Below, in pieces: positions 1 to 7,441 of a stretch of DNA of 64,000 nucleotides. A program made the position numbers and the translations under genes. Position 1 is the stretch's first letter; each line of letters opens with the position of its first letter. The stretch lies in assembly GCA_964393605.1 (NCBI GenBank), contig CAYMUL010000003.1, positions 124,001 to 188,000 of the forward strand, in the 5' to 3' direction. Below the pieces are notes generated by a model. It did not search any database, had not been told where the DNA came from, and worked only from the letters and a program-made list of their open reading frames with translations. The stretch is from CAYMUL01 sp964393605. Its GTDB lineage: Bacteria > Bacteroidota > Ignavibacteria > Ignavibacteriales > Ignavibacteriaceae.

Positions 1-239
1 TTTTTCACAATAGCATCTGCATTCTGAGGGCTAACGATGCATGTAAGGTGCGCCTCGGGATATTTTTCTTTCAATGCTCGGAAAAGTGGAGTTCCCGAAA
101 GTAAATCTCCTAATTGATTATGCTGGCGAACAACTAAAATATTATTAATAGCTCCGAGTTCACGTGATTGATTTTCTTCTACTGCGAAAATGAACTTGAA
201 AAGTCTGTAAAGAATTTTATCGAAAAGATTTTTAATCAT
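1..239 (-). CDS. Glycosyltransferase family 9 (heptosyltransferase-like), 3' part missing
   Basis: The reading frame opens at an ATG (complement 239-237) and runs off the left edge, so only about 79 N-terminal residues are visible. After a short amphipathic stretch comes ILVVRQHNQLGDLL followed by GTPLFRALKEKYPEAHLT, which is the N-terminal beta-strand and GD loop typical of family 9 glycosyltransferases (WaaC/WaaF/WaaQ type, ADP-heptose:LPS heptosyltransferase fold). These enzymes work on the cytoplasmic face in LPS or surface-glycan assembly. It is the last visible gene of the minus-strand operon that begins at 3669. The exact donor and acceptor cannot be judged from this fragment. Confidence 0.8.
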   Translation of the reverse strand, partial: MIKNLFDKILYRLFKFIFAVEENQSRELGAINNILVVRQHNQLGDLLSGTPLFRALKEKYPEAHLTCIVSPQNADAIVK

Positions 240-269
240 TACTCTTGAGTAATCAGTTGATTTTTTTGG

Positions 270-470
270 TTACGATTTTTTCGTTTCTTTATCGGTTACG
301 TCTTCAAAATCGGCATCGACAATATTTTTTTTATCGATTGATGATCTTTGCTTTGAATAGATTTCCTGATCACTTGTTTTCTGTTTTCTGTTAGAGAGGA
401 AAATTCTTTTTAATGAACGATAAAGAAAAAAGATGATAATAAACCATAGAAGGAAAGTAATAGTTCTCAA
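270..470 (-). CDS. Small single-pass membrane protein (DUF4834-like)
   Basis: A 66-residue protein with one N-terminal membrane segment (residues 4-17, rich in Phe and Ile), then a basic stretch and an acidic tail containing VDADFEDV. That arrangement resembles the small DUF4834-type membrane proteins of the Bacteroidetes/Chlorobi group; this family call is from memory of the pattern and is tentative. The start is TTG (complement 470-468), overlapping the stop of the deoxynucleoside kinase, so translation is probably coupled. No function is known. It lies between the kinase and the glycosyltransferase in one operon. Confidence 0.6.
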   Translation of the reverse strand: MRTITFLLWFIIIFFLYRSLKRIFLSNRKQKTSDQEIYSKQRSSIDKKNIVDADFEDVTDKETKKS

Positions 471-1132
471 AATAATTTTCTCGTTTCGGGTTGGAAATAT
501 TCAATGGGTGCGCGGTCTTCTCTGAATATGGCTGCGAACAATTCGTCAAAATCTTTCTTGTTTGCTACAAAGTCAATCTCACTCGAATCCACAATTAACA
601 AAGGGGAACCGTTGTATGAAAAAAAATAGTTTGTGTACGATTCAGCCAACTCCTGGATGTAACTTCGTGAAATACCCTTTTCAACAATGCGATTTCGCTT
701 CTTGATATTGTACATCAGTCTATCAACATGTGAATGCAAAAACAAAACGAGATCAGGCTTTACCAAAGCTTTTTGCAGTAATGGAAAAATTGATTCATAA
801 AGTTGCAGTTCATCTTTATCAAGATTTAAATACGCGAAGATTTTATCCTTCTCAAAAATATAATCTGCGACGAGATAATCTGTAAATAGATTTCTGTGAA
901 GCAATTCTTGCTGTTGCTTATATCGATTGATTAAGAAAAACATTTGCGTTTGGAAGGCATATCTTTTCCTGTCCTGATAAAATTTTCCGAGGAAAGGATT
1001 TTCCTCAAATTTTTCAAGTACTAATTGAGCATTCAATAGCTCGGCTAATTTTTTTGCGAGAGTGGTTTTACCCGCGCCAATTACGCCTTCAACAGCGATA
1101 TATTTTATTTCACGATTCGGTTTATCAGACAT
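467..1132 (-). CDS. Deoxynucleoside kinase
   Basis: A 221-residue cytoplasmic kinase of the dNK/dGK/dCK family, which phosphorylates deoxynucleosides for salvage. The P-loop GVIGAGKTTLAKKL lies at about residues 16-29, the substrate region around residues 55-90 contains the QTQMFFLINRY segment, and VKPDLVLFLHSHVDRL is followed by the LID region (IKKRNRIVEKGIS) with arginines that contact phosphates. Length is normal for bacterial members. The gene overlaps folK by 8 bp upstream and the small membrane protein by 4 bp downstream. Substrate preference (dA/dG or dC) cannot be read reliably from the sequence. Confidence 0.9.
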   Translation of the reverse strand: MSDKPNREIKYIAVEGVIGAGKTTLAKKLAELLNAQLVLEKFEENPFLGKFYQDRKRYAFQTQMFFLINRYKQQQELLHRNLFTDYLVADYIFEKDKIFAYLNLDKDELQLYESIFPLLQKALVKPDLVLFLHSHVDRLMYNIKKRNRIVEKGISRSYIQELAESYTNYFFSYNGSPLLIVDSSEIDFVANKKDFDELFAAIFREDRAPIEYFQPETRKLF

Positions 1133-1688
1133 GTAAATTAATTTCTATACTTTTAGAGTATTTACCGATAATATATCTATTTGTTTGTTCAAACTCCAAT
1201 TCGGAAAATAATTTTCCGTTCACCGGATTTTTTAGGAGGCGATTAATTTCAAGAAGTGGTATTACAAAAAAATCGCGATTTGTCAAATCGTAGTGCGGAA
1301 TTTTAAGTTGCGCATCATCGTAAATCACGTCATCATAAAGCAAAATATCGATATCAATTTCCCGTTCTTTCCATTTCTCTCTACGAATTCTTCCAAGAAT
1401 TTCTTCACTTGTTTTTAATAGCGTGATTAATTCAAGAGGTGAATAATCAGTTGCAATTTCTATTACCATATTAAAATATTCTGCTTGTTCTTTTAATCCG
1501 TAGGGTTGGGTAATATAAATTGAAGAACATTTTAAAACTTCAATACGTTTAGCATCGTTCAGCAAATTGATTGCGCGGGAAAGATTATCATATCGATCCC
1601 CAACATTCGTTCCGAGTGCTAAATATGCCGTTAATCTATGACTTGCCTTTTTCAAACTCTTCTCTTGTTTGGCAGACTTCAACTTCAA
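1125..1688 (-). CDS. folK: 2-amino-4-hydroxy-6-hydroxymethyldihydropteridine pyrophosphokinase (FolK)
   Basis: FolK transfers pyrophosphate from ATP to 6-hydroxymethyl-dihydropterin in folate synthesis. The family opening YLALGTNVGDR is seen near residue 25, as are SSIYITQPYG and the metal/ATP signature REREIDIDILLYDD-like segment (here KEREIDIDILLYDD) followed by IPHYDLTNRDFFVIPLLEI. There is no in-frame ATG: the candidates are TTG at 1688, inside folB and giving a 20-residue basic extension, or TTG at 1655, closer to the usual FolK start. The gene overlaps folB, so expression is probably translationally coupled. The family assignment is firm; the start is uncertain. Confidence 0.92.
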   Translation of the reverse strand: MKLKSAKQEKSLKKASHRLTAYLALGTNVGDRYDNLSRAINLLNDAKRIEVLKCSSIYITQPYGLKEQAEYFNMVIEIATDYSPLELITLLKTSEEILGRIRREKWKEREIDIDILLYDDVIYDDAQLKIPHYDLTNRDFFVIPLLEINRLLKNPVNGKLFSELEFEQTNRYIIGKYSKSIEINLHV

Positions 1689-2022
1689 CGGAATCTACAA
1701 CACCACCAATCGGCGGATTATTTTTTCGAACTTTAACAATCACTTTTGATGCATTCGTAAATTCACCAAATATTTTGTGAACAATTTTTAATGCTAAACT
1801 TTCAATCAAATAAAATTTTTGAGACATCGCCAAATTGGAAATAATATTGAAGACACTTTCATAATCGATAGTTTGTCGAAGATTATCGAGCTGTTCAGCC
1901 GAAGAAAAATCTGTATGAATTTCAACATCAGCTTCAAATTTTCCGCCGACGTTTTGTTCTTGCTTGAAGACACCATGATAAGCGTAAAACGTCGCTTTAT
2001 TTATTCGAATTATATTTTGCAT
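1636..2022 (-). CDS. folB: Dihydroneopterin aldolase (FolB)
   Basis: A 128-residue protein of the FolB/tunneling fold, which converts 7,8-dihydroneopterin to 6-hydroxymethyl-dihydropterin, the step just before FolK. Family marks visible are the ATFYAYHGVFKQEQNVGGKFEADVE-type start (catalytic Tyr and Glu region), the QTIDYESVFNII segment, LIESLALKI, and the C-terminal VKVRKNNPPIGG with the catalytic Lys region. Start codon ATG at 2022 overlaps the stop of the upstream exporter gene (TAATG), and the 3' end overlaps folK, so folB-folK form a coupled pair. Confidence 0.93.
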   Translation of the reverse strand: MQNIIRINKATFYAYHGVFKQEQNVGGKFEADVEIHTDFSSAEQLDNLRQTIDYESVFNIISNLAMSQKFYLIESLALKIVHKIFGEFTNASKVIVKVRKNNPPIGGVVDSVEVEVCQTREEFEKGKS

Positions 2023-2939
2023 TAAACAATCTCTTCAGTTTGAAGCTGAGCTTTCTTGAAATTGGTTCTAATATTTGCGGCGAGTATTCCAACCAATACA
2101 AACCCTGAACCCATTAAATGCTGTGATGATAAACTCTCTCCATACGCAAGCCAACCAAGGAAGAGCGCAACAATCGGAGTTATGAATGCAACAAGCGCGA
2201 GTAAAATAATATGTATTCTTTTCATAAGCCAATAGTAAGTTGTAAAAGTAAAAACCGAGCCAAATATTCCTAAATAAATTATCGACGTAACTCCTGAAAG
2301 CGTTGCGGAATTATCTGAAAAGTCTTCGAAGAACAGACCGAGCATGAGCATACTAATCCCGGCAATTGCCATCGGCGGAAAATTCATAGAAATCGGATTC
2401 AAGTGATCTCCATATTTTTTGATTGTAACTGCGACTACGGATTGCATCACCGCACTCAACAAAATCGCCATCATGCCAAGCAAATAACTTGATTCAACAA
2501 CCGTAATTCGATCGGAAAAAATTATTACGATTCCTGAAAAACCCAATATCATTCCGATAATTTTTTGCAGTTCAATTTTTTCTGAAGGGATCATAATTCG
2601 TGTAACAATCGCAACTGAGAATGGATAAAGCCCGAACAATACCGCCGATAAACCGCTCGGAACATATTGTTGCGACCAATAAACCAAACCGAATGGAATT
2701 ACAAATGAAAAAAACGCCATGAAGTAATAAAGATTAATCGAAGTTTTATCCGTTTGCAATTTAATTTTTCTGAATTGCATCAGCGCATAAATGCCGGCAG
2801 AAGCTACGATGAATCTAAACCCTGATGAATAGAACGGCGTCATCGATTCAAGACCAATTTTAATTGCGAGCCACGTTGACCCCCAAAGTAGGCACACTAA
2901 AATATATCCTGAAACGATTTTATAATTTTGATTATCCAT
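2022..2939 (-). CDS. DMT-superfamily (EamA) exporter
   Basis: A 305-residue inner-membrane protein with about ten hydrophobic helices in two EamA repeats (roughly residues 8-140 and 155-290). Opening VCLLWGSTWLAIKIGLES and the second-half marks ALVAFITPIVALFLGWLAYGE are typical of the 10-TMS drug/metabolite exporter family (RhaT/EamA/YdcZ type). Substrate is unknown; family members export amino acids, drugs or metabolites. It overlaps pgeF by 8 bp and folB by one base, so it belongs to the same transcript. Confidence 0.88.
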   Translation of the reverse strand: MDNQNYKIVSGYILVCLLWGSTWLAIKIGLESMTPFYSSGFRFIVASAGIYALMQFRKIKLQTDKTSINLYYFMAFFSFVIPFGLVYWSQQYVPSGLSAVLFGLYPFSVAIVTRIMIPSEKIELQKIIGMILGFSGIVIIFSDRITVVESSYLLGMMAILLSAVMQSVVAVTIKKYGDHLNPISMNFPPMAIAGISMLMLGLFFEDFSDNSATLSGVTSIIYLGIFGSVFTFTTYYWLMKRIHIILLALVAFITPIVALFLGWLAYGESLSSQHLMGSGFVLVGILAANIRTNFKKAQLQTEEIV

Positions 2940-3669
2940 TCTTTTCTTTCATAGCAATTACTCCAAATGCTCTTCCCGAAATCTCTTTATCCCTTCGATA
3001 AGATTGAAGATAAGAAATCTCATACGAGCATAAATTTGATGATTGAATATTTTGATCAGGTACACCGTGTTCGCACAAAATATCGAAATTAACTTTGGCA
3101 ACGTCAAGATATAATTTTTCTTTCACACGGCTGAGATATTTTTCTTCAAAAAAACTTTCAAATTCAATTCCAACTTCGTAATGTTTCATCGAGATTGAAG
3201 GACCGATATATGCAAAAACATCAGTAAAATCAGTGTTGAACTCACTTTTTAATTTCGCCAAAACTTTTGCAAGAATTTTCTTTTGCGTTCCACGCCAACC
3301 GCTGTGAATTGCGGCGATAACTTTATTTTTTTTGTCGTAAAGAAATATCGGAGTGCAATCTGCAGAACTAATCGCCAAACCGATTTCCTTTGTTGCAGAA
3401 ATCAACGCATCACTTTGCGAATGCAACCCGGGAGACGCAATAACTTCGATGATGTCGCTATGAATCTGTTTCTGTAAAGCGATATTATTTTCATTCAAAC
3501 CGAGCTTAGAAAAAAAATAGTTCCGATTTTCGCTGACATTTTTCGCATCATCTCCGACAGAGTTTGAGAGATTGAACCAAAACGGTGCAGTTCTTTCATT
3601 CCCTAACTTTGTGGAAAATCCGAAAATCAATTCGGGAAATTGTTCAAGCAAAAATGATTTTATAAACAT
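2932..3669 (-). CDS. pgeF: PgeF/YfiH family purine nucleoside phosphorylase / laccase-domain protein
   Basis: A 245-residue member of the YfiH (DUF152, CNF1-like) family. The metal site residues are visible: QKQIHSD (His near residue 70), SADCTPIFLYD (Cys near 104) and AAIHSGWRGT (His near 121), together with IGPSISMKHYEVG and the late SNLCSYEISYLQSYRRD motif. The family has been described as Zn-dependent purine nucleoside phosphorylase and adenosine deaminase, and as a peptidoglycan-editing factor. Here it heads an operon with a deoxynucleoside kinase and folate genes, which suits a nucleoside-salvage role. ATG start; it is divergent from surE across 161 bp. Confidence 0.9.
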   Translation of the reverse strand: MFIKSFLLEQFPELIFGFSTKLGNERTAPFWFNLSNSVGDDAKNVSENRNYFFSKLGLNENNIALQKQIHSDIIEVIASPGLHSQSDALISATKEIGLAISSADCTPIFLYDKKNKVIAAIHSGWRGTQKKILAKVLAKLKSEFNTDFTDVFAYIGPSISMKHYEVGIEFESFFEEKYLSRVKEKLYLDVAKVNFDILCEHGVPDQNIQSSNLCSYEISYLQSYRRDKEISGRAFGVIAMKEKNG

Positions 3670-3830
3670 TCAATTATCGGCGGCAAATTTACAAAAGTTT
3701 TGAACGAGATTTGAAAAAGTTTTGCATTATCGATAGCACAAAATATTTTTTAGTTCCTAACAAATGATAAAAGTTTCATGTAGAAGTAGAGAGCGAAAAA
3801 AATTATATTGCGAGCAAAAATTGGTTGTGA

Positions 3831-4598
3831 ATGAAAATTTTAATTAGTAATGATGACGGAATAGATTCGCGCGGAATATTTTTTCTTGCGAATGAATTAA
3901 AAAAAATTGGCGATGTAACAATCGTTGCACCGCTCAAAGAGCAGAGCGCAGTTGGACATGCGATAACAATGCAAGTTCCGCTTCGCGTTATCAAATTTTA
4001 TAAGAACGGAGATTTCTTCGGCTATGCGGTTGACGGTACTCCCGCAGATTGCGTAAAGATGGGAATCAGAAATATTATGACTTCACCGCCGGATATCGTA
4101 GTATCCGGGATTAATCACGGCTCGAATACGGCAACGAATGTAATTTATTCGGGAACGGTTTCAGCCGCGCGGGAAGCGGCTATAATGGATGTTCCGGCGA
4201 TTGCAGTTTCCATTGCGAGTCATGAAGTTAAGCACTTTGAATTTGCAGCCGAAACTGCCGCACGATTTGCTAAACTTGTTCACGAAAAGGGTATTCAACA
4301 GGGAACTCTTTTAAATATAAATGTTCCTGATTTACCGCGTGAAGAAATATTAGGTTTTGCATTGACCAAACAAGGTAAGTCAAAGTTCGATGACATCTAT
4401 GAAAAACGTACCGATCCATATGGACGAGATTATTTTTGGCTCACCGGAAACTTGCTGGAACTTGACAGCGATTTATGTTTTGATCAGCATGCAATGAAAA
4501 ATAAATACGTTTCGGTTACGCCAATCCATTTTGATTTGACAGACTACGAAACGTATGAAAAAATGAAAGCATGGGAAATTGAGAAACTCGATAAATAA
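3831..4598 (+). CDS. surE: 5'/3'-nucleotidase SurE
   Basis: A 255-residue cytoplasmic phosphatase that dephosphorylates nucleoside monophosphates in stress and stationary phase. The metal and active-site motifs are intact: ISNDDGIDSRG (residues 4-14, the DD pair), AVGHAITMQ (Ser/Gly loop near residue 40), and VSGINHGSNTATNVIYSGTVSAA (Asn near residue 95). Length matches the family. ATG start at the beginning of a plus-strand run that continues into the vWA-type membrane protein 15 bp downstream. Confidence 0.95.
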   Translation: MKILISNDDGIDSRGIFFLANELKKIGDVTIVAPLKEQSAVGHAITMQVPLRVIKFYKNGDFFGYAVDGTPADCVKMGIRNIMTSPPDIVVSGINHGSNTATNVIYSGTVSAAREAAIMDVPAIAVSIASHEVKHFEFAAETAARFAKLVHEKGIQQGTLLNINVPDLPREEILGFALTKQGKSKFDDIYEKRTDPYGRDYFWLTGNLLELDSDLCFDQHAMKNKYVSVTPIHFDLTDYETYEKMKAWEIEKLDK

Positions 4599-4613
4599 TT
4601 TCATCGGAAAAAA

Positions 4614-6758
4614 TTGTTTTCAATAAAAGATTTTTCGCTTCTCATCTCCGGTAGCTGGTGGCTGTTACTGCTCTTCACAGCAATTGTTGCCGTCCTCGGA
4701 TACTATTACTACAAAAATTCACTCGCAGATCTTTCTCCGATAAAGAAATTTTTTCTGCGAATTATTCGGTTCGCAGTTATATTTTTGTTACTCCTTCTCG
4801 CCTTTGAACCGATTGCAGATTTTGAATTTGAAAATGTAATTCGTCCGCAACATTTCATTTTTTTGGATAGATCAAAATCGTTGTTCGCCGAGGATGCCGA
4901 AACAAAAAAAGAAATGATGACTACATTCGAAAGTCGGTTATCTAATTCTACAAATCTTGAATATGAGATTTTTTCTTTCGGCGATTCGGTTTCATCAACT
5001 GGAAATAATTTGGATATTAAATCATCCAAATCGGCAGTAACTAACTTTGAAAAGATTTTTTCATTTCTAAAAAAAGAAAAACTTACGCCTTCGACAATCA
5101 CAATAATTTCAGATGGGATTATCAACGATGGCGAGAACCCGATTTACATCGCCGAAAAAATAAACATTCCAATCTTTACAATCGGTTTGGGAGACACTGC
5201 TACTCAATTTAATTTGAAAATAAATGATGTTGTACACAATAGTGTGATATATGCAGGACAACCAACAACGATAAGGGTTTCGGCAGTTCTTGAAGGGAAA
5301 GAAAACACATCCACCGTTTTAGATTTTTTTGAAGAAGATAAATTAATTTCGACATCTTCCGTCGATCTGAAAAGTAATTCACTTGCAAATATTAATTTTG
5401 AGTACACTCCGAAAACAGGAGGAGAAAAAAAATTATCTCTTCGTTTGCGGGAAGTTTCCGGCGAGAAAAATGTTGAGGACAATAAAAAGATCATTTTTAT
5501 AAAAGCACTTGGAAGTAAAACAAAGATTACTCTCCTGAGCGGAGTTCCCTCGTTTGATCAAAGATATATTAAAGCCGCACTTCAAAAAGATACTAATAAT
5601 CATGTCGATGTATTTTCATTCCTTCCGAACGGAGAGATCCTTGAAGGAAATAATTTGAAAAAAATTTTAGATGAATCGGAGATATTGTTCTTAATCAACT
5701 TCCCGTCAAATAATTGTACGAACGATGTTGTGCAAATGGTTACAAAAGTAATTTCGGAACGTTCACTTCCCTATTTCTTTCTTCTCACAAATAATTTAGA
5801 TGCTCAGAAATTAAAACTTTTCGGAAGCACTCTCCCGATAATTTTTAGAGAAAATATTTCACCAACAAAAAATGTGCAACCTCTTTTGAACGAGCAACAA
5901 ATCCGCAATCCTATTTTGGGGCTTGATAATAGCCGCACCGGACAGCTTTGGAATAATCTTCCTGTTGTGTACCAATCCGGTTGGGACGTGAACGGAAAAC
6001 CGGAAAGTACAATATTGCTCACGACAATAATCAATAATATTCCACTGAAAACTCCGATGTTAATAACTCGTAAATTTGCAAAAGAGAAAAGTATTCTCAT
6101 CAACGCATCGGATATTTGGCGCTGGAAGATGCTCGCGAATAAACAAACTGAATTTCTTTTTGATAATTTCATATTAAATTGCGCAAAATGGCTTAATGCC
6201 GATGAAGAATTGCAACGGATTAACATTCGCACAAATAAAAAGTTCTACGCACAAGGAGAAGAAGTAAATTTTTTCGGAGAAGTGTACGATGAAAGTTTTA
6301 ATCCGGTAAATGATGCTGAAATAAAAATAGTTTTGCAACTTCAAGGAGGAAAGAGCGAAAAGTTTAGTTTAATTTCTTCGGGAAATGGTTATTATGAAAC
6401 AACATTTCAGCCGATGAATGCCGGTGATTATGAATTCACCGGTGCGGTTGAAGTGAACGGTAAAAATATTGGCTCTTCAAAAGGTAGATTTAATGTTGGC
6501 GAAATTGATATCGAAATGCTCAATCTCAAAACTGATGTTGAGTTTTTAAATCTCCTCTCGGATAAAACCGGAGGAAAATTTTTCTTCAACAATTTTGATG
6601 GGGTTATTGCGATACTTGAATCAAACCTTCACAACAAAGAAAAAATCATCAGAGAGAAAAAAGAAATTGCGGTTTGGAATTATGATTGGATTTTATTTTT
6701 AATCATTCTTCTTTTCGGCATCGAATGGTTCATCCGAAAGAGAGAAGGATTATTATAA
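4614..6758 (+). CDS. Membrane-anchored vWA-type protein (BatA-like, hypothetical)
   Basis: A 714-residue protein with two membrane helices at the N-terminus (about 11-30 and 45-63) and one near the C-terminus (about 693-708). A von Willebrand A-like domain follows the second helix, with a DxSxS metal site in IFLDRSKSLF (near residue 84) and a later TIISDGIIND strand. Then come Ig-like beta segments and a region like the type 1 amidotransferase-like fold seen in such proteins. It starts at TTG (4614) with GGAAA 4 nt upstream; no ATG is available nearby. The family is widespread and uncharacterised, and is often linked to MoxR/Bat complexes, though no moxR gene is visible here. The DUF58 protein at 19381 carries a similar vWA-like site. 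Confidence 0.7.
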   Translation: MFSIKDFSLLISGSWWLLLLFTAIVAVLGYYYYKNSLADLSPIKKFFLRIIRFAVIFLLLLLAFEPIADFEFENVIRPQHFIFLDRSKSLFAEDAETKKEMMTTFESRLSNSTNLEYEIFSFGDSVSSTGNNLDIKSSKSAVTNFEKIFSFLKKEKLTPSTITIISDGIINDGENPIYIAEKINIPIFTIGLGDTATQFNLKINDVVHNSVIYAGQPTTIRVSAVLEGKENTSTVLDFFEEDKLISTSSVDLKSNSLANINFEYTPKTGGEKKLSLRLREVSGEKNVEDNKKIIFIKALGSKTKITLLSGVPSFDQRYIKAALQKDTNNHVDVFSFLPNGEILEGNNLKKILDESEILFLINFPSNNCTNDVVQMVTKVISERSLPYFFLLTNNLDAQKLKLFGSTLPIIFRENISPTKNVQPLLNEQQIRNPILGLDNSRTGQLWNNLPVVYQSGWDVNGKPESTILLTTIINNIPLKTPMLITRKFAKEKSILINASDIWRWKMLANKQTEFLFDNFILNCAKWLNADEELQRINIRTNKKFYAQGEEVNFFGEVYDESFNPVNDAEIKIVLQLQGGKSEKFSLISSGNGYYETTFQPMNAGDYEFTGAVEVNGKNIGSSKGRFNVGEIDIEMLNLKTDVEFLNLLSDKTGGKFFFNNFDGVIAILESNLHNKEKIIREKKEIAVWNYDWILFLIILLFGIEWFIRKREGLL

Positions 6759-6843
6759 TGGGGTAAATTTTGTTGCGATTAAAAATTTCGTTTTAGATTT
6801 CTTTCTTCCCCGCTTTTGTCCCGGCTGTAAAAAGAAATTTCAT
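6758..6843 (+). other. Conserved ComF N-terminus without an in-frame start codon (probable 1-nt indel)
   Basis: In the frame of the downstream comF, this stretch encodes KNFVLDFFLPRFCPGCKKK, the usual ComF opening with the first CxxC of its zinc site. No ATG, GTG or TTG lies in that frame between the in-frame stop at 6700 and GTG 6844. An ATG does sit at 6758, overlapping the previous stop (TAATG), but it reads ATG GGG TAA. One extra G in the GGGG run at 6760-6763 would join this ATG in frame to the conserved segment. This points to a frameshift (biological or a sequence error), or to a rare start such as ATT 6778. Confidence 0.65.
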
Positions 6844-7440
6844 GTGGACGAGACTTGCGTTTGTGTCGAGTGTCTTCAAAGTTTAATGCGCCCGAGCGAA
6901 GAAGAAATTATTAAAGATTATGCCGGTTATTTTTTGAACAGCCCAATTACCGGAATCTTCCCGATTTATCTTTTTGAAAAAGAGAAAGCACTGCAACATA
7001 TAATTCATTCAATTAAGTATGAGCAAAATATAACGCTCGCAAAATTTATGGGACGAAAAATGGGAAATATTTTAATTGCAGAGAACGATTCGATAAAATT
7101 CGATTTTATAATTCCTGTGCCACTTCACATCTTAAAAAAATCTGAACGCGGATTCAATCAGAGCGAATACATCTGCAAAGGAATTTCAAAAATTCTTAAA
7201 ACTAAATTGAACAAGAAAATTAAGCGTGTTCGCTTCACACAATCGCAAACAAAATTAAACCGTATCGAACGCGCTCAAAATATTGAAGCGGCATTTAAGA
7301 CAAATTATAATTTCACAGGAAAAAATATTTTATTAGTTGATGATGTCATCACAACCGGAGCGACAATAATTGAGTGTGCAAAGGCTTTGAAGAGTGCGGG
7401 CGCGACCAATATTTATGCGTGTTCTATCGCTCGCGCGTAA
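6844..7440 (+). CDS. comF: ComF family phosphoribosyltransferase (start truncated)
   Basis: A ComF-type protein of the type I phosphoribosyltransferase fold, linked to DNA uptake (ComFC) and recycling of bases. The PRPP-binding loop NILLVDDVITTGATIIEC is near the C-terminus, the typical DFIIPVPLHILKKSERGFNQSE segment lies mid-protein, and YEQNITLAKFMGRKMG precedes it. From GTG 6844 the protein would be 198 residues and lose the first CxxC of the zinc finger; the remaining CVCVECL is present. The true N-terminus therefore probably lies near 6758. The stop is 1 nt from the converging argS stop. Confidence 0.85.
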   Translation: MDETCVCVECLQSLMRPSEEEIIKDYAGYFLNSPITGIFPIYLFEKEKALQHIIHSIKYEQNITLAKFMGRKMGNILIAENDSIKFDFIIPVPLHILKKSERGFNQSEYICKGISKILKTKLNKKIKRVRFTQSQTKLNRIERAQNIEAAFKTNYNFTGKNILLVDDVITTGATIIECAKALKSAGATNIYACSIARA

Positions 7441-7441
7441 T

